Source of the DNA: an uncultured Hyphomonas sp.
GTDB taxonomy: Bacteria; Pseudomonadota; Alphaproteobacteria; Caulobacterales; Hyphomonadaceae
Direction of reading: 5' to 3'
DNA length: 64,000 nucleotides
Assembly (NCBI RefSeq): GCF_963675305.1
Contig: NZ_OY776147.1
Location: 124,001-188,000 of the forward strand
Shown here: positions 17,269-26,969 of the stretch, one piece after another
Numbering within the stretch: the first letter of the stretch is position 1
Layout: each line of letters starts with the position of its first letter
The notes under the pieces: model-generated
What the model saw: the letters and a program-made list of their open reading frames with translations, nothing else
Told to the model about the DNA's origin: nothing
Database searches by the model: none
Program-made: the position numbers and the translations under genes

Positions 17269-18057
17269 TTGGCGATTACAGGTGACACGCTGGCGCGCAT
17301 TGCGCTGGATGCGGGCAAGCTGATCATGGAGATCTATGAGGGCGACTTCGATTTCAGCCGGAAAGGCGACGATTCTCCGGTCACGCTCGCGGATGAGAAG
17401 GCTGAGGCGCTGATCCTGAAAGCGCTGGCCGAGGCTGATCCGGACCTGAAAGTCATCGCCGAAGAGGCCATGGCCGCCGGTGAGATGCCGGAACACGGGG
17501 CCCGTTTCGCCCTGGTCGACCCGCTGGATGGCACCAAGGAGTTCATCAACAAGAATGGCGAGTTTACCGTGAACATCGCCATTATCGAACATGGCCGCCC
17601 CGTGATGGGCGTCGTCTATGCGCCGGCCCTGTCGCGCCTGTTCGTGGCGGACGCCCACAATTCCGCCTGGCAGGGAGAGGCTGCGCCGGGCGCGGATGTG
17701 CCCACGGACCGCACGCCGCTGCGCATCCGCAAGGCGCCGGAAGAGGGCGTGACAGCGGTGGCGTCCAAGTCTCACCGCACACCGGAAACCGACGCCTTCC
17801 TTGAGAAGTTCACTGTTGCGGACATCAAGGGGGCTGGGTCTTCGCTGAAATTCTGCCTCATCGCGGCAGGTGAAGCTGATCTTTATCCGCGCATGGGCCG
17901 CACGATGGAGTGGGACACCGCCGCCGGACAGGCCGTCGTGGAAGCAGCCGGCGGACGTGTGCTCACGGAAGAAGGCGCGCCGCTCCTCTATGGCAAGCGC
18001 GAGCGCGGCTATGACAATCCGTATTTTATTGTGTATGGCGGCGTGTCTCCGGTCTGA
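17269..18057 (+). CDS. cysQ: 3'(2'),5'-bisphosphate nucleotidase
   Basis: Magnesium-dependent phosphatase that removes the 3' phosphate of PAP/PAPS during sulfate assimilation. The frame opens at 17209, but the TTG at 17269 (giving MAITGDTLARIALDAG) follows GGGAGAA with six bases of spacing and is the preferred start; the protein is then 262 residues, normal for CysQ. Metal-site motifs are SPVTLADEKAE, EEAM and DPLDGTKEFI, and the second motif EWDTAAGQAVVEAAGG is near the C-terminus. The gene is divergent from the caspase-like gene and 72 bp before glmM. Confidence 0.93.
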   Translation: MAITGDTLARIALDAGKLIMEIYEGDFDFSRKGDDSPVTLADEKAEALILKALAEADPDLKVIAEEAMAAGEMPEHGARFALVDPLDGTKEFINKNGEFTVNIAIIEHGRPVMGVVYAPALSRLFVADAHNSAWQGEAAPGADVPTDRTPLRIRKAPEEGVTAVASKSHRTPETDAFLEKFTVADIKGAGSSLKFCLIAAGEADLYPRMGRTMEWDTAAGQAVVEAAGGRVLTEEGAPLLYGKRERGYDNPYFIVYGGVSPV

Positions 18058-18129
18058 CATAGTCCTGCCACGTTCCGGTATCGTTTTCTCCAGCTTTTCC
18101 TGCGAGCAGTTCCGTCAGGGAGTATTACC

Positions 18130-19470
18130 ATGGCACGTCAGTTCTTCGGCACGGATGGCATCCGCGGCCGCGTAAACCAGAAGCCCATGACCGTGGAGAC
18201 GGCGCTGCGCCTGTCCATCGCGGCCGCGCGCAGCTTTGCGCCGGATGGCGGGCGTGAAGTCATTGTCGGGCGCGATACGCGCCGGTCGGGCGAGATGATC
18301 GAATCAGCGCTGGTGGCCGGCCTCTCCAGCATGGGCCTGACGCCGGTTTGCGTCGGCGTGGTGCCGACCCCGGCAGTGGCCCTGCTGACGCGTGAGACCG
18401 GGGCAGCCTTCGGCGTGATGGTGACGGCCTCTCACAACAAGTATCAGGACAATGGCCTGAAGCTGTTTTCGCCGGAGGGCGTGAAGTTCACCGATGAAGT
18501 CGAGGAAGCCCTTGAGTCCGGCATGTTCGACGCGTTCGAGGGTGCTTATGCCGCGCCGGAGGCGGTGGCCAAACCGCGGAAAATGGAGGAGGGCGTCCGG
18601 CGCTATATCGAGCGGTGCCTGGAGGCGGTTGAGCCGGAGGCGGATTTTTCGAAACTGAAGGTCGTGCTCGACTGTGCGAACGGCGCCGCCTATCGGGCGG
18701 GCCCCGACGCGATGCGCCGGCTTGGCTGCGATGTCACTGTGATGGGCGTGTCGCCGGACGGGGTGAACATCAATGCCGGGGTTGGTTCCACCGACACCAA
18801 GGCGCTGATGCAGGCCGTGACTGGGAACAAGGCGGACATTGGCATCGCCTTCGACGGGGACGCAGACCGTCTGATCGTGATCGACGAACTCGGCGAAGAG
18901 GTCGATGGCGACCAGGTGATGGCACTGATCGCGACGGAACTGTTCCACACAGGCCGCCTGAAGGGCGGCGGCATGGTCGCCACCGTCATGTCGAATATGG
19001 GGCTGGCGGAGTATCTGAAAGGACTGGGCCTGACGCTGGCGCGCACGAAAGTGGGCGACCGCTATGTGGCAGAGCATATGCGGGCGCATGGCTTTAACCT
19101 GGGCGGCGAACAGTCCGGCCATATCATCCTGTCGGATGTCTCGACCACGGGCGACGGCCTGCTGGCGGCGCTGCAGGTTCTGAAAGTGATGGCGCGCACA
19201 GGCAAGAAGTCGTCCGAGATCGGACGGGTGTTTGAGCCCGCACCTCAGGAGCTGGTCAATATCCGCTACGCCGGAACCAATCCGCTGGAAACCGACCGGG
19301 TAAAATCCGCCATCGCCCGCGCAGAAGCGACGATGGGGGAGAAGGGGCGGCTTGTGGTCCGCAAGTCCGGCACCGAGCCGCTGATCCGTGTCATGGCCGA
19401 AGCGCTGGAAGAGCCCATGATGAAAGAGGCGTTGGCTGAAGTTGTCGAGGCTGTGCAGGCGGAAGCCTGA
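18130..19470 (+). CDS. glmM: Phosphoglucosamine mutase
   Basis: Interconverts glucosamine-6-phosphate and glucosamine-1-phosphate on the way to UDP-GlcNAc, peptidoglycan and lipopolysaccharide. 446 residues, the standard length. The start FGTDGIRGR is the family signature; the catalytic phosphoserine is Ser101 in VTASHNKYQDNG; the metal loop is AFDGDADR; the C-terminal phosphate-binding loop is RKSGTEPLIRVM. The neighbouring cysQ gene is functionally unrelated. Confidence 0.97.
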   Translation: MARQFFGTDGIRGRVNQKPMTVETALRLSIAAARSFAPDGGREVIVGRDTRRSGEMIESALVAGLSSMGLTPVCVGVVPTPAVALLTRETGAAFGVMVTASHNKYQDNGLKLFSPEGVKFTDEVEEALESGMFDAFEGAYAAPEAVAKPRKMEEGVRRYIERCLEAVEPEADFSKLKVVLDCANGAAYRAGPDAMRRLGCDVTVMGVSPDGVNINAGVGSTDTKALMQAVTGNKADIGIAFDGDADRLIVIDELGEEVDGDQVMALIATELFHTGRLKGGGMVATVMSNMGLAEYLKGLGLTLARTKVGDRYVAEHMRAHGFNLGGEQSGHIILSDVSTTGDGLLAALQVLKVMARTGKKSSEIGRVFEPAPQELVNIRYAGTNPLETDRVKSAIARAEATMGEKGRLVVRKSGTEPLIRVMAEALEEPMMKEALAEVVEAVQAEA

Positions 19471-19586
19471 CCGCGCGGCAGAACTCCCCACCTTGAAACC
19501 CCGCCTCTCGCTGGGGAACGAATTGCCTCTCCCTCCTGATCGCCTATCATTGGCGAAACAAGAACAGGTTCAGGGAGAAACACAGC

Positions 19587-21446
19587 ATGGCCGATGCGAC
19601 AGAACTGCCGCCATTCCGCCCGCTTCCGCAGAAGGCGCCGGATGTCGAGATGCGCACTGCGCCGGGCGGGATCCACTATATCGCCGCCCGCCATGCGCCG
19701 GGGCCGCGCCCGCGCACGATTCCGCATTGCCTGGACGAGCGCGCCGCCGAACATCCAGACCGGCCGTTCCTGAAAGAGCGCGATCCGGAAACGGATGAGT
19801 GGGTGACGGTCACCTATGGGGAAGCTGCCCGGATTACCGACAGCCTGGCGCAGGCCTTCCTCGACATGGGGGCAGGGCCGGACGCGCCGGTGATGATCCT
19901 GTCGGGCAATTCCATCCGGTCGGCCATGGTGATCCTTGCCGCGCAAAAGATCGGCGCCCCGGCTGCGCCGATTTCGGTGCCGTACTCGACCATGTCGACA
20001 GACTTCGAAAAGCTGAAGCATTGCTACAATACGGTGAACCCGAAAGTGGTCTTCGCCGAGACACTGGAGCCGTTCAAAAAGGCGATTGAGGCGCTAGGCT
20101 GCGATGGCTGTACGGTATTTTCCGCAGATACCGGCGGTGACAATACGGTGCTTTCCTATGACGCACTGGCCGCGACGGAGCCGACCGCTGCGGTGCGTGA
20201 AGCGCGTGACCGGCTGACGGATGAAAGCATCGGAAAATATCTCTTCACCTCCGGCTCGACCGGCATGCCGAAGCCTGTGCCGACGACGCAGGGCGCGATG
20301 TGTTTCATGATTGCCGGGCAGGAGGGGCTGCGCGACACCGGCCGGGATCCGGACCATGATCCGGATGCGGTCGAAAACCTGCTCGACTGGCTGCCCTGGA
20401 ACCATATCTCCGGCTCAAATGTGAACTTCAACGGCGCGTTGTGGAACGGCGCGACTTTCTGGATCGATGGTGGCAAGCCAACGCCGGCGCTGTTCCACGA
20501 AACGATCCGTAATGTCCGCGACTGTTCGCCCTCGGTCTTCGGCACGGCCCCTATCGCCCTCGCCATGCTGGCCGAGGCGATGGAGGCCGATGACGATTTG
20601 CTGATGGCCTTCTTCAAGAACATGCGGTCCATCGGCTATGGCGGCGCGACGCTGTCGGACGATCTCTATGACCGGCTGCAGGCGCTCGCCATCAAGGCGA
20701 CCGGCAGGCGTATCCCGATCGTCACCATGTATGGCGCGACCGAGACGCAGGGCATTACCGTCGTGCATTGGGAAGCTGAGCGGGTTGGCCTGATCGGATT
20801 GCCGCTGCCGGGCTCGACGCTGAAGCTGGTGCCGAATGGCGACAAACTGGAGGTGCGCGTCAAAGGGCCGTCGGTGATGCCGGGCTATCACAACAATCCT
20901 GAGAAGAATGCCGAAGTGTTCGACGAGGAAGGCTTCTATTGCCTGGGCGACGCGGTGAAGTTCGTCGACGAGGCGGACCCCAATAAGGGCCTGATCTTCG
21001 ACGGCCGGGTCGGGGAGGACTTCAAGCTCTCCTCCGGTACATGGGTCAGCGTCGGCACCTTGCGCCCGGACTATGTGGCGGCCTGTTCGCCGCTGATCTT
21101 CGATGCCGTGATCTGCGGGCAGGACAAGGATATGATCGGTGCGCTGGTCTGGCCATCGCCCGCTGGCATGGAGCAGCTGGTCAGGGAAAATGGCGGGGAC
21201 ATGATGACCGCTTTCCGTGTGCTGACCGAGAAGCTTGCGGAGAAGACTGCAGCTTTCAATGCGGGCGAGCCGGGCTCGTCCCGCCGGATTCGCCGGGTCA
21301 TGGTGATGACGGAGCCGCCGAGCATCGATGCCGGCGAAATCACCGACAAGGGCTATGTGAACCAGCGCCTGGTCCAGGCCCGGCGCGCCGACCTCGTGGC
21401 GGCACTGTTTTCTGACCCGCCGGGCCAGGGCGTCCTCTCGCTCTGA
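19587..21446 (+). CDS. Feruloyl-CoA-synthase-like AMP-binding acyl-CoA ligase
   Basis: Adenylate-forming ligase of 619 residues that activates a carboxylic acid with ATP and CoA. The P-loop-like motif is YLFTSGSTGMPKP, followed by LLDWLPWNHISGSNVNFNG, FWIDGGKPTPALF and TMYGATETQG. The LPWNH...FWIDGGKP arrangement is characteristic of feruloyl-CoA synthases rather than fatty-acyl ligases, so a phenylpropenoic or related aromatic acid is the best guess. The usual partner, an enoyl-CoA hydratase/aldolase, is not adjacent, so the substrate is unsettled. GGGAGAAA precedes the ATG. Confidence 0.82.
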   Translation: MADATELPPFRPLPQKAPDVEMRTAPGGIHYIAARHAPGPRPRTIPHCLDERAAEHPDRPFLKERDPETDEWVTVTYGEAARITDSLAQAFLDMGAGPDAPVMILSGNSIRSAMVILAAQKIGAPAAPISVPYSTMSTDFEKLKHCYNTVNPKVVFAETLEPFKKAIEALGCDGCTVFSADTGGDNTVLSYDALAATEPTAAVREARDRLTDESIGKYLFTSGSTGMPKPVPTTQGAMCFMIAGQEGLRDTGRDPDHDPDAVENLLDWLPWNHISGSNVNFNGALWNGATFWIDGGKPTPALFHETIRNVRDCSPSVFGTAPIALAMLAEAMEADDDLLMAFFKNMRSIGYGGATLSDDLYDRLQALAIKATGRRIPIVTMYGATETQGITVVHWEAERVGLIGLPLPGSTLKLVPNGDKLEVRVKGPSVMPGYHNNPEKNAEVFDEEGFYCLGDAVKFVDEADPNKGLIFDGRVGEDFKLSSGTWVSVGTLRPDYVAACSPLIFDAVICGQDKDMIGALVWPSPAGMEQLVRENGGDMMTAFRVLTEKLAEKTAAFNAGEPGSSRRIRRVMVMTEPPSIDAGEITDKGYVNQRLVQARRADLVAALFSDPPGQGVLSL

Positions 21447-21524
21447 TGGAAGGGGAGAGGCGCGTTTAAGCCGTTGGAAGGCTTTTTACCGTAAATCTCT
21501 GTCTCGCTTTCGTGGGGAGAGACA

Positions 21525-22415
21525 ATGACCTTTGACGCACGCAAGGCGCAAAAAGCGCCTGCGTCCGGCCAGCAGAATGCGCTGTTCGCATTATTAACAC
21601 TGGTGGTTGTGTGCGGCGCTTTCTTCGCCGTGCTGAGCCTGCCGCACAAGGCAGCAGGTCACGACTCTACCCGTCTGGACAAGGTGTCCGCGCTCACAAC
21701 AGAGATGCCGAACCTACCCGGGGAGGCGGCGGAATCCTATTTTGCCGCGCTGGGCAAGGTCGACCCGAAGGCGCAGGAAGACCTCTCCCGCAAGATTGCT
21801 CGCGCCGGAAAGCGGGATGATGCCGCTCTCACGCAGCTGATCATGGCGCATGCCGAAACGGTCCTGCGCGATCATGCAGACGAACTCGGCCAGGCGGACA
21901 CAAAGCATCTCGACACACTGCTGGACATGACCCGGAACAGGTTGAGGCAAGCGGCCCGCAAGCGCAGCAAATGGTGCAATGCCGCCCGCTATGCGGATCT
22001 GGCAGACATGGAGTTTCGCCAGCCGGCCGACTTTGAACTGGCCATGGCGGAGCTGAAGGCCCCGCTGCAGGACTATTCCTTTGATGTCATGACGGGCCTG
22101 ATGATTGCCATCGATGATGCACGGATGAACCCCGTTCAGCGGGGCGCGCTGACGCGGACGGATGAGGCGGCGATGCAGGGCGTGGTCATGTCGCTCATGG
22201 CCGATCCGGACGTCTTGCCGCTGATGGTGTCGCTGAAGGCGGGCGACGACGCGAAGAAGACGTTGAACGGTGTGAATGTCTGCCGTCTGGGCGCGACAGC
22301 GGTGACAGCGGCCAAGACCCTGCCGCAGGAAACCAAGGGCCGCCTCCTTGCGGAAGCGGCCCGGCAATTCAGGGACAATGGCGCGTCAGCCTTCGGGACC
22401 GGGGTGGGCTTCTGA
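21525..22415 (+). CDS. Hypothetical membrane-anchored protein
   Basis: 296 residues, no family recognised. A single N-terminal transmembrane helix (about 20-42, LFALLTLVVVCGAFFAVLSL) follows a short basic cytoplasmic tail; the rest is mostly helical, charged and periplasmic by the positive-inside rule. Two cysteines (KWCNAARY and NVCRLGA) could form a disulfide. GGGGAGAG precedes the ATG well. The gene has coding-like composition throughout and converges on the DsbA-like gene with a four-base gap. Confidence 0.75.
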   Translation: MTFDARKAQKAPASGQQNALFALLTLVVVCGAFFAVLSLPHKAAGHDSTRLDKVSALTTEMPNLPGEAAESYFAALGKVDPKAQEDLSRKIARAGKRDDAALTQLIMAHAETVLRDHADELGQADTKHLDTLLDMTRNRLRQAARKRSKWCNAARYADLADMEFRQPADFELAMAELKAPLQDYSFDVMTGLMIAIDDARMNPVQRGALTRTDEAAMQGVVMSLMADPDVLPLMVSLKAGDDAKKTLNGVNVCRLGATAVTAAKTLPQETKGRLLAEAARQFRDNGASAFGTGVGF

Positions 22416-22419
22416 GGCG

Positions 22420-23067
22420 TCAGTCCTTGCGGGCGACGCCCGCTTCGCCCAGCCGCCATTCCAGAACGTCGATCCGGTCCTGTCCGAAGAAGCCCTCGCC
22501 CTCGAACACCATGAGGGGGACGCCCCAATGGTGCGGGTCCTGTTCGGCCTGGTTTTCGGCGATCACGGCTTCCAGCCGGTCTTTCTCCGCTTCCTGGCGG
22601 GCGTCCATCTCTTCGAGATCGAACCCGGCGCGGGCGGCGGCCTCTTTCAGGGCGGTGCCTTCGGTCCAGGCACCGCCGGACCAGATCAGGGTGGAGACCT
22701 CGTCCATGAAGGCCCAGCCTTCCTCATCACCTTTTTCGCAGGCCAATATGCCGAGCCGGGTGAGCCGGCCGATATAGGGCTGGTCGGGTGAAATCTCGCG
22801 GGTGATCATGTTCATGACCACCGGATCGGGGTTCAGCGGTCCGATGGGCAGGCCCAGATACTGCGCATTCCTCACGAAATCACGCATCAGGTAAGGCACC
22901 CATTGCGGGCGGACTTCCTGAAAGAAATGCGGGGTGCGAATCGCAATCGGATAGACCGGACGCGGGCGAACGCGCACTTCCCATTTTGTGGGAAGGGCGC
23001 GGAGGCGCTTCGTTGCCAGATAGGAATATGGCGAGCGGAACGACCAGAAGACATCGACAGTTCTCAT
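22420..23067 (-). CDS. DsbA-like / 2-hydroxychromene-2-carboxylate isomerase-family protein
   Basis: Thioredoxin-fold protein of 215 residues of the kappa-GST / HCCA isomerase type. The start VDVFWSFRSPYSYLATKRL has the SPYSY motif in place of a CxxC, so it is not a disulfide oxidase. WGVPLMVFEGEGFFGQDRIDVLEWRL at the end is the conserved glutathione-binding cis-proline region (GVP) and terminal helix. No leader peptide is seen; it should be cytoplasmic. Possible glutathione-dependent isomerase of aromatic catabolism; the substrate is unknown. Confidence 0.85.
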   Translation of the reverse strand: MRTVDVFWSFRSPYSYLATKRLRALPTKWEVRVRPRPVYPIAIRTPHFFQEVRPQWVPYLMRDFVRNAQYLGLPIGPLNPDPVVMNMITREISPDQPYIGRLTRLGILACEKGDEEGWAFMDEVSTLIWSGGAWTEGTALKEAAARAGFDLEEMDARQEAEKDRLEAVIAENQAEQDPHHWGVPLMVFEGEGFFGQDRIDVLEWRLGEAGVARKD

Positions 23068-23131
23068 GCCAATAGTTTGACGCCTTCATGCCGCCTTCAC
23101 AAGAACGAATTTCGACACCATCTTGCCCGCC

Positions 23132-24088
23132 ATGACACTCGACCAGACTCTCCGCCAGTTTCTTGACCGTTTCACCATGCCAGACCTCAAGGGGCTGGAC
23201 TGGCAGACAACGGCGGACCGTCTGCGCCGCCAGTTCTATGCGGCCAGCCATGCCATCGAGAAGGATGCGCCGGAGATGGCAGATATTTCCCATATCACCC
23301 TGCCTTCGGGGCCGGTCGGGGTGAAGGCGCGCGTCTACACGCCGCTGGGGGCAGGTATCGCGCCGGGGCCGGGTATTATCTTCTTCCATGGCGGCGGCTT
23401 CGTCATTGGCGACCTTGATAGCTATGACATGCTTTGCAAGCGGCTGGCAGAAGGGGCCCGGTGCCGGGTCGTCTCGATCGACTACCGGCTGGCGCCGGAA
23501 CACAAATTCCCGGCCGCACACGATGATGCGCTGAATGTCTGGCGCTGGGTTCAGGAGAATGCCGGTTCGCTGGGGCTCGACCCCGAGCGGCTGGCCGTGT
23601 CGGGCGACAGTGCGGGCGGCAATCTCTCTGCCTATCTGTCGCAGGAAATGAACCGTACCGGCGGGCCGGCCCCGGCCTTCCAGCTGCTGCTCTATCCGCT
23701 GGTCCAGTTTGCCGACATCCGCACAAAGAAGATGCCGTTCAACGAGAGCGGCTTTTTCATCTCCGCCAATCTGTTTGAATTCTTCCGCGACGCCTATCTC
23801 ACCACGCCGGAAGACCGGATGGACATCCGTGTCTCGCCGCTGTTTGCGCAGGAGGATTGCTTCCGCGGCCTGCCGCCGGCGCATTTCGTTCTGTGCGGCT
23901 GGGACCCGTTGCACGATGAGGGGCTCGCCTATGCCGACAAGATGGCGAGTTTCGGCGTGCCGGTGACCGTGCGGGAATATCCCGGCATGGTGCACGGCTT
24001 CATGAATCTGACGGCGCTCTCCGACACGATCCGGCTTGCGATCCGAGATGCGGGGCAGGTGACCGGGCGGGCGCTGGGCGCGCTTTGA
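23132..24088 (+). CDS. Alpha/beta hydrolase, hormone-sensitive-lipase-type esterase
   Basis: Carboxylesterase of 318 residues. The oxyanion-hole motif HGGGFVIGD and the nucleophile elbow GDSAGGNLSA (Ser in GDSAG) identify the HSL / family IV group; the acid and His are in CGWDPLHDEGLAYADK and PGMVHGFMNL. The ATG at 23132 gives the usual N-terminus; a TTG three codons upstream is less likely. No signal peptide, so it acts in the cytoplasm on short-chain esters, by family precedent. It is divergent from the HCCA-isomerase-like gene. Confidence 0.93.
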   Translation: MTLDQTLRQFLDRFTMPDLKGLDWQTTADRLRRQFYAASHAIEKDAPEMADISHITLPSGPVGVKARVYTPLGAGIAPGPGIIFFHGGGFVIGDLDSYDMLCKRLAEGARCRVVSIDYRLAPEHKFPAAHDDALNVWRWVQENAGSLGLDPERLAVSGDSAGGNLSAYLSQEMNRTGGPAPAFQLLLYPLVQFADIRTKKMPFNESGFFISANLFEFFRDAYLTTPEDRMDIRVSPLFAQEDCFRGLPPAHFVLCGWDPLHDEGLAYADKMASFGVPVTVREYPGMVHGFMNLTALSDTIRLAIRDAGQVTGRALGAL

Positions 24089-24109
24089 CCGGCATGCCTG
24101 AAGACAAAG

Positions 24110-24136
24110 AAAAAGGGCGGTCCCGAAGGACCGCCC
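24110..24136 (-). terminator. Rho-independent terminator of the TonB receptor gene
   Basis: GGGCGGTCC (24115-24123) pairs perfectly with GGACCGCCC (24128-24136) over a four-base loop. Read on the minus strand, the stem is followed by TTTTTCTTTG, a typical T run, 26 bp past the receptor stop. Confidence 0.88.
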
Positions 24137-24161
24137 AGGTATGTCGGCTTCTGGGAGAGAA

Positions 24162-26969
24162 TTACTCTCCAGGGCCAAACTTTTTCGTCAGGCTGATCTT
24201 GAACGTCCGCCCGAACGGATTGTGTGTGTACGGGTCGTAGCTGAGGTCGAAGGCCGCGAACGGCGGATCTTCGTCCGTCACGTTGACCACGCCGAGACCG
24301 AGGTCAAAGCCGTACGGTGCGTCCCAGTTGTAGAACAGGTCGAACGTCGTCTGGCTGTCGATCTTGGCACCGACACCGCCTCGGGCGGCCGGGGCACGTT
24401 CGTCATCATAGCTGTCCACGTGACGCATGATGAGGCGAACATTGTGGTCACCCATGGCGAGGTTACCGTACAGGTTGGCCTTCCACTGAGGCAGGGAACG
24501 CGAGAAGTTTCCGCGGTTGAACTGGCCAACCCGGTCACCCCCGGCGATCAGGACGCCTTCGATCTCGAAATCGTCAACGACGTATTCGATGATGTAGGAC
24601 GCATCCAGCCCGGCGGTAAATTCAGCGCCGCCACCAAAGACGTTGCCGAAATTGTTTTCCAGGCGGATGTCAACGCCCGAGGTTTCAATACCCGGCCCGT
24701 TGGTCACGTTTGTGCGAACACGGGATATCGAGCCAGCAGTCGGAGCCGACGGGTCGTTGAAGGTAATCCGCGAAAGGATCGGGGATTCGGTGTCTCCGGC
24801 TGTGAGTGCAGCAACTGCAGCATTCACAATGCTTGCCTGGTCTTCGACGATGATCGGATCAGAGAAGTCGAAGTTATAATAATCCACCGAGGCAAAGAAG
24901 CCGCCGGATTCATAGATACCACCCAGGTTGAAGCTGAAGGCCGATTCCGGTGACAGATCCGGATTGCCAAACTGGTCCACGGCTTTGAACGCGAGTGCCG
25001 GAGCAACATACTGCAGCGTTGTCGCGACAGCATTGTTGTTCTGGTTCAGCGTCGGGCCCTTGAAGGACGTCTGAGCAGAACCGCGCAGGGCGAAGTTGTC
25101 ATTCACCTGCCACTTGGCTGCAACTTTCGGGTCAAATGTCGACCCTGTATTGCCACCGTAGTCCTCGTAGCGCACGGCAACCTGAACATCGAGGTCGTCG
25201 TAGAGCGGGATCTGGAGTTCGCCGAACAGAGCGTAGATCGTCTGATCTTCGTCGAGGGCATTGGTGCCCGCAAGGAAGGAGAACGGACCGTTGCCGGCCG
25301 GACCCGGATTGATGGCAAGGTCGGTCACTTCATTCGGATCGACTTCGTAGCCTTCACGGCGAACCTGGAAACCGGCCGCCCAGCCAATTCCGCCGCCAGC
25401 AGCCTGAATGCCGCTCTCGCCGGAAATGACGCCATCCAGAACGATGAGGTCGGACGTCACAACAGACCCGACGCCGTCAGTCATCCATTCCGCCAGCGCA
25501 ACGCTGTTCTCAAGGCCCGGGACGTAGCCAGGATTGGCTGCGCCCGTGACTGCATTGGCCGGAATGGCATTGGAGAAGGGGTTGTAATATTCACAACCGC
25601 CCTGGCCAGCTACCGCGCCAGCTGGAATGTCGCCGGTATTCGCATCACCACAAACACCGAAGCCCTGAAGGGCAATGGTCAGGCCATTGATATAGGTGTC
25701 ATTTGTGATCCGCTCACCTTCGGTGCTGTGATAGGTCAGGCCGATGTCCCAATTAACACCGTTCGACCACTGACCGTCGAGCGAGCCAGCAAGCCGCAGC
25801 GTGTCGTACTTCCGGAAGCCTTCCTGAGAGCTTCCCGTCCCGGGGAAGCCGCCCCAGCCAAATGACCGGCCAAGGTACAGGCCCCCGGCTGCAGCGAGAT
25901 CAGCTGCACCCGGATTGTCTGCCACATATTGCAGCAAGCCCGGATGGGTCGCGGGGACGACCTGATTCAGCAGGGATTGCGGCGGATAGGATGGAGAGGT
26001 CTTCCAGCTCGGTACATCCGTCTTGCCCCACAGGGCTTCGAGGTGGAGGTTCGCTCCGCCCATCTCGCGATTGTATTCGGAGTAGATGTTGTAGCGTTCT
26101 TCCTCTTCGACGAGGTTGTCGAACTGAGTGAACTGGAACCGGCAGGTGCCTACGACAATACCGCCGACGTCGGTACAGCCGCTATCCAAAACCGTCGCGC
26201 CACCATTCAGCGGAATGTAATATCCGGGGTTTGAGAGCGAGGACCAGCCCCCGACCGGGTTGTCCGCGTAGGGCAGAATGGCCCAGTCCTTTTCGAGCAG
26301 CGGGACTTCGTTCTTGAACGAATAGCCAACCGACGTAACCCAGTTCCAGTCATTGCCTTGCAGGCCATAGGCGGCACTGAGCTGGTACTCGCCATCCGTG
26401 CCGTCATAGGTCTGGTAATTGCCGCTGACTTCCAGGCCGTCGAGATCGTCGCGGGTGATGAAGTTCACAACACCGGCAATGGCGTCCGAGCCGTAGAGCG
26501 CTGCCGCGCCGTCTTTCAGCACTTCGATCCGGCCGATGGCGGCAGTCGGAATCATGTTCGTGTCGACGAAGAGCTGCGCCTGTTCACCGATCGCATAGGG
26601 GTGAAGCACCTGGCGGCGGCCATTGAGCAGCACGAGTGTCCGGCCCGGGCCGAGACCGCGGAGGTTCACGTTGGATGTGCCTTCCAGGCCGTTCGAGGCA
26701 AACTGGTTGGTCTGGCTGTCGGTCCCCGACGAAACGCCGAGGTTCCGGATCAGTTCGTCAATGCTGGGGCTGCCTTCGAGTTTGAGGTCCGCGGCGGTCA
26801 GAACGTCGACGGGCAGGGCCGCGTCTTCAGGCGTCCCGGCGATATAGGAACCGGTCACGGTCACTTTGGACTGGCGAAGTTCCGAACCGTCTTCCTGGGC
26901 GATAGCTGGCAGTGCCAGAAGCAGGGATGCCACTGACGTACCCGCCAGTAGCCTGATTGATTGTCTCAT
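24162..26969 (-). CDS. TonB-dependent outer-membrane receptor
   Basis: 935-residue receptor with a cleaved signal peptide (ending PAIAQ) and a following TonB-box-like KVTVTGSY segment. The plug domain is seen at about 50-165: PVDVLTAADLKLEG, NVNLRGLGPGRTLVLLNGRRQ and RIEVLKDGAAALYGSDAIAGVVNFIT. A long beta-barrel follows, ending GRTFKISLTKKFGPGE, where the terminal strand is followed by four extra residues. The long extracellular loops are cysteine-containing (GFGVCGDAN, GQGGCEYYN). GGAGGAAAC is before the ATG. The ligand is unknown; no transport partners adjoin. Confidence 0.94.
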   Translation of the reverse strand: MRQSIRLLAGTSVASLLLALPAIAQEDGSELRQSKVTVTGSYIAGTPEDAALPVDVLTAADLKLEGSPSIDELIRNLGVSSGTDSQTNQFASNGLEGTSNVNLRGLGPGRTLVLLNGRRQVLHPYAIGEQAQLFVDTNMIPTAAIGRIEVLKDGAAALYGSDAIAGVVNFITRDDLDGLEVSGNYQTYDGTDGEYQLSAAYGLQGNDWNWVTSVGYSFKNEVPLLEKDWAILPYADNPVGGWSSLSNPGYYIPLNGGATVLDSGCTDVGGIVVGTCRFQFTQFDNLVEEEERYNIYSEYNREMGGANLHLEALWGKTDVPSWKTSPSYPPQSLLNQVVPATHPGLLQYVADNPGAADLAAAGGLYLGRSFGWGGFPGTGSSQEGFRKYDTLRLAGSLDGQWSNGVNWDIGLTYHSTEGERITNDTYINGLTIALQGFGVCGDANTGDIPAGAVAGQGGCEYYNPFSNAIPANAVTGAANPGYVPGLENSVALAEWMTDGVGSVVTSDLIVLDGVISGESGIQAAGGGIGWAAGFQVRREGYEVDPNEVTDLAINPGPAGNGPFSFLAGTNALDEDQTIYALFGELQIPLYDDLDVQVAVRYEDYGGNTGSTFDPKVAAKWQVNDNFALRGSAQTSFKGPTLNQNNNAVATTLQYVAPALAFKAVDQFGNPDLSPESAFSFNLGGIYESGGFFASVDYYNFDFSDPIIVEDQASIVNAAVAALTAGDTESPILSRITFNDPSAPTAGSISRVRTNVTNGPGIETSGVDIRLENNFGNVFGGGAEFTAGLDASYIIEYVVDDFEIEGVLIAGGDRVGQFNRGNFSRSLPQWKANLYGNLAMGDHNVRLIMRHVDSYDDERAPAARGGVGAKIDSQTTFDLFYNWDAPYGFDLGLGVVNVTDEDPPFAAFDLSYDPYTHNPFGRTFKISLTKKFGPGE

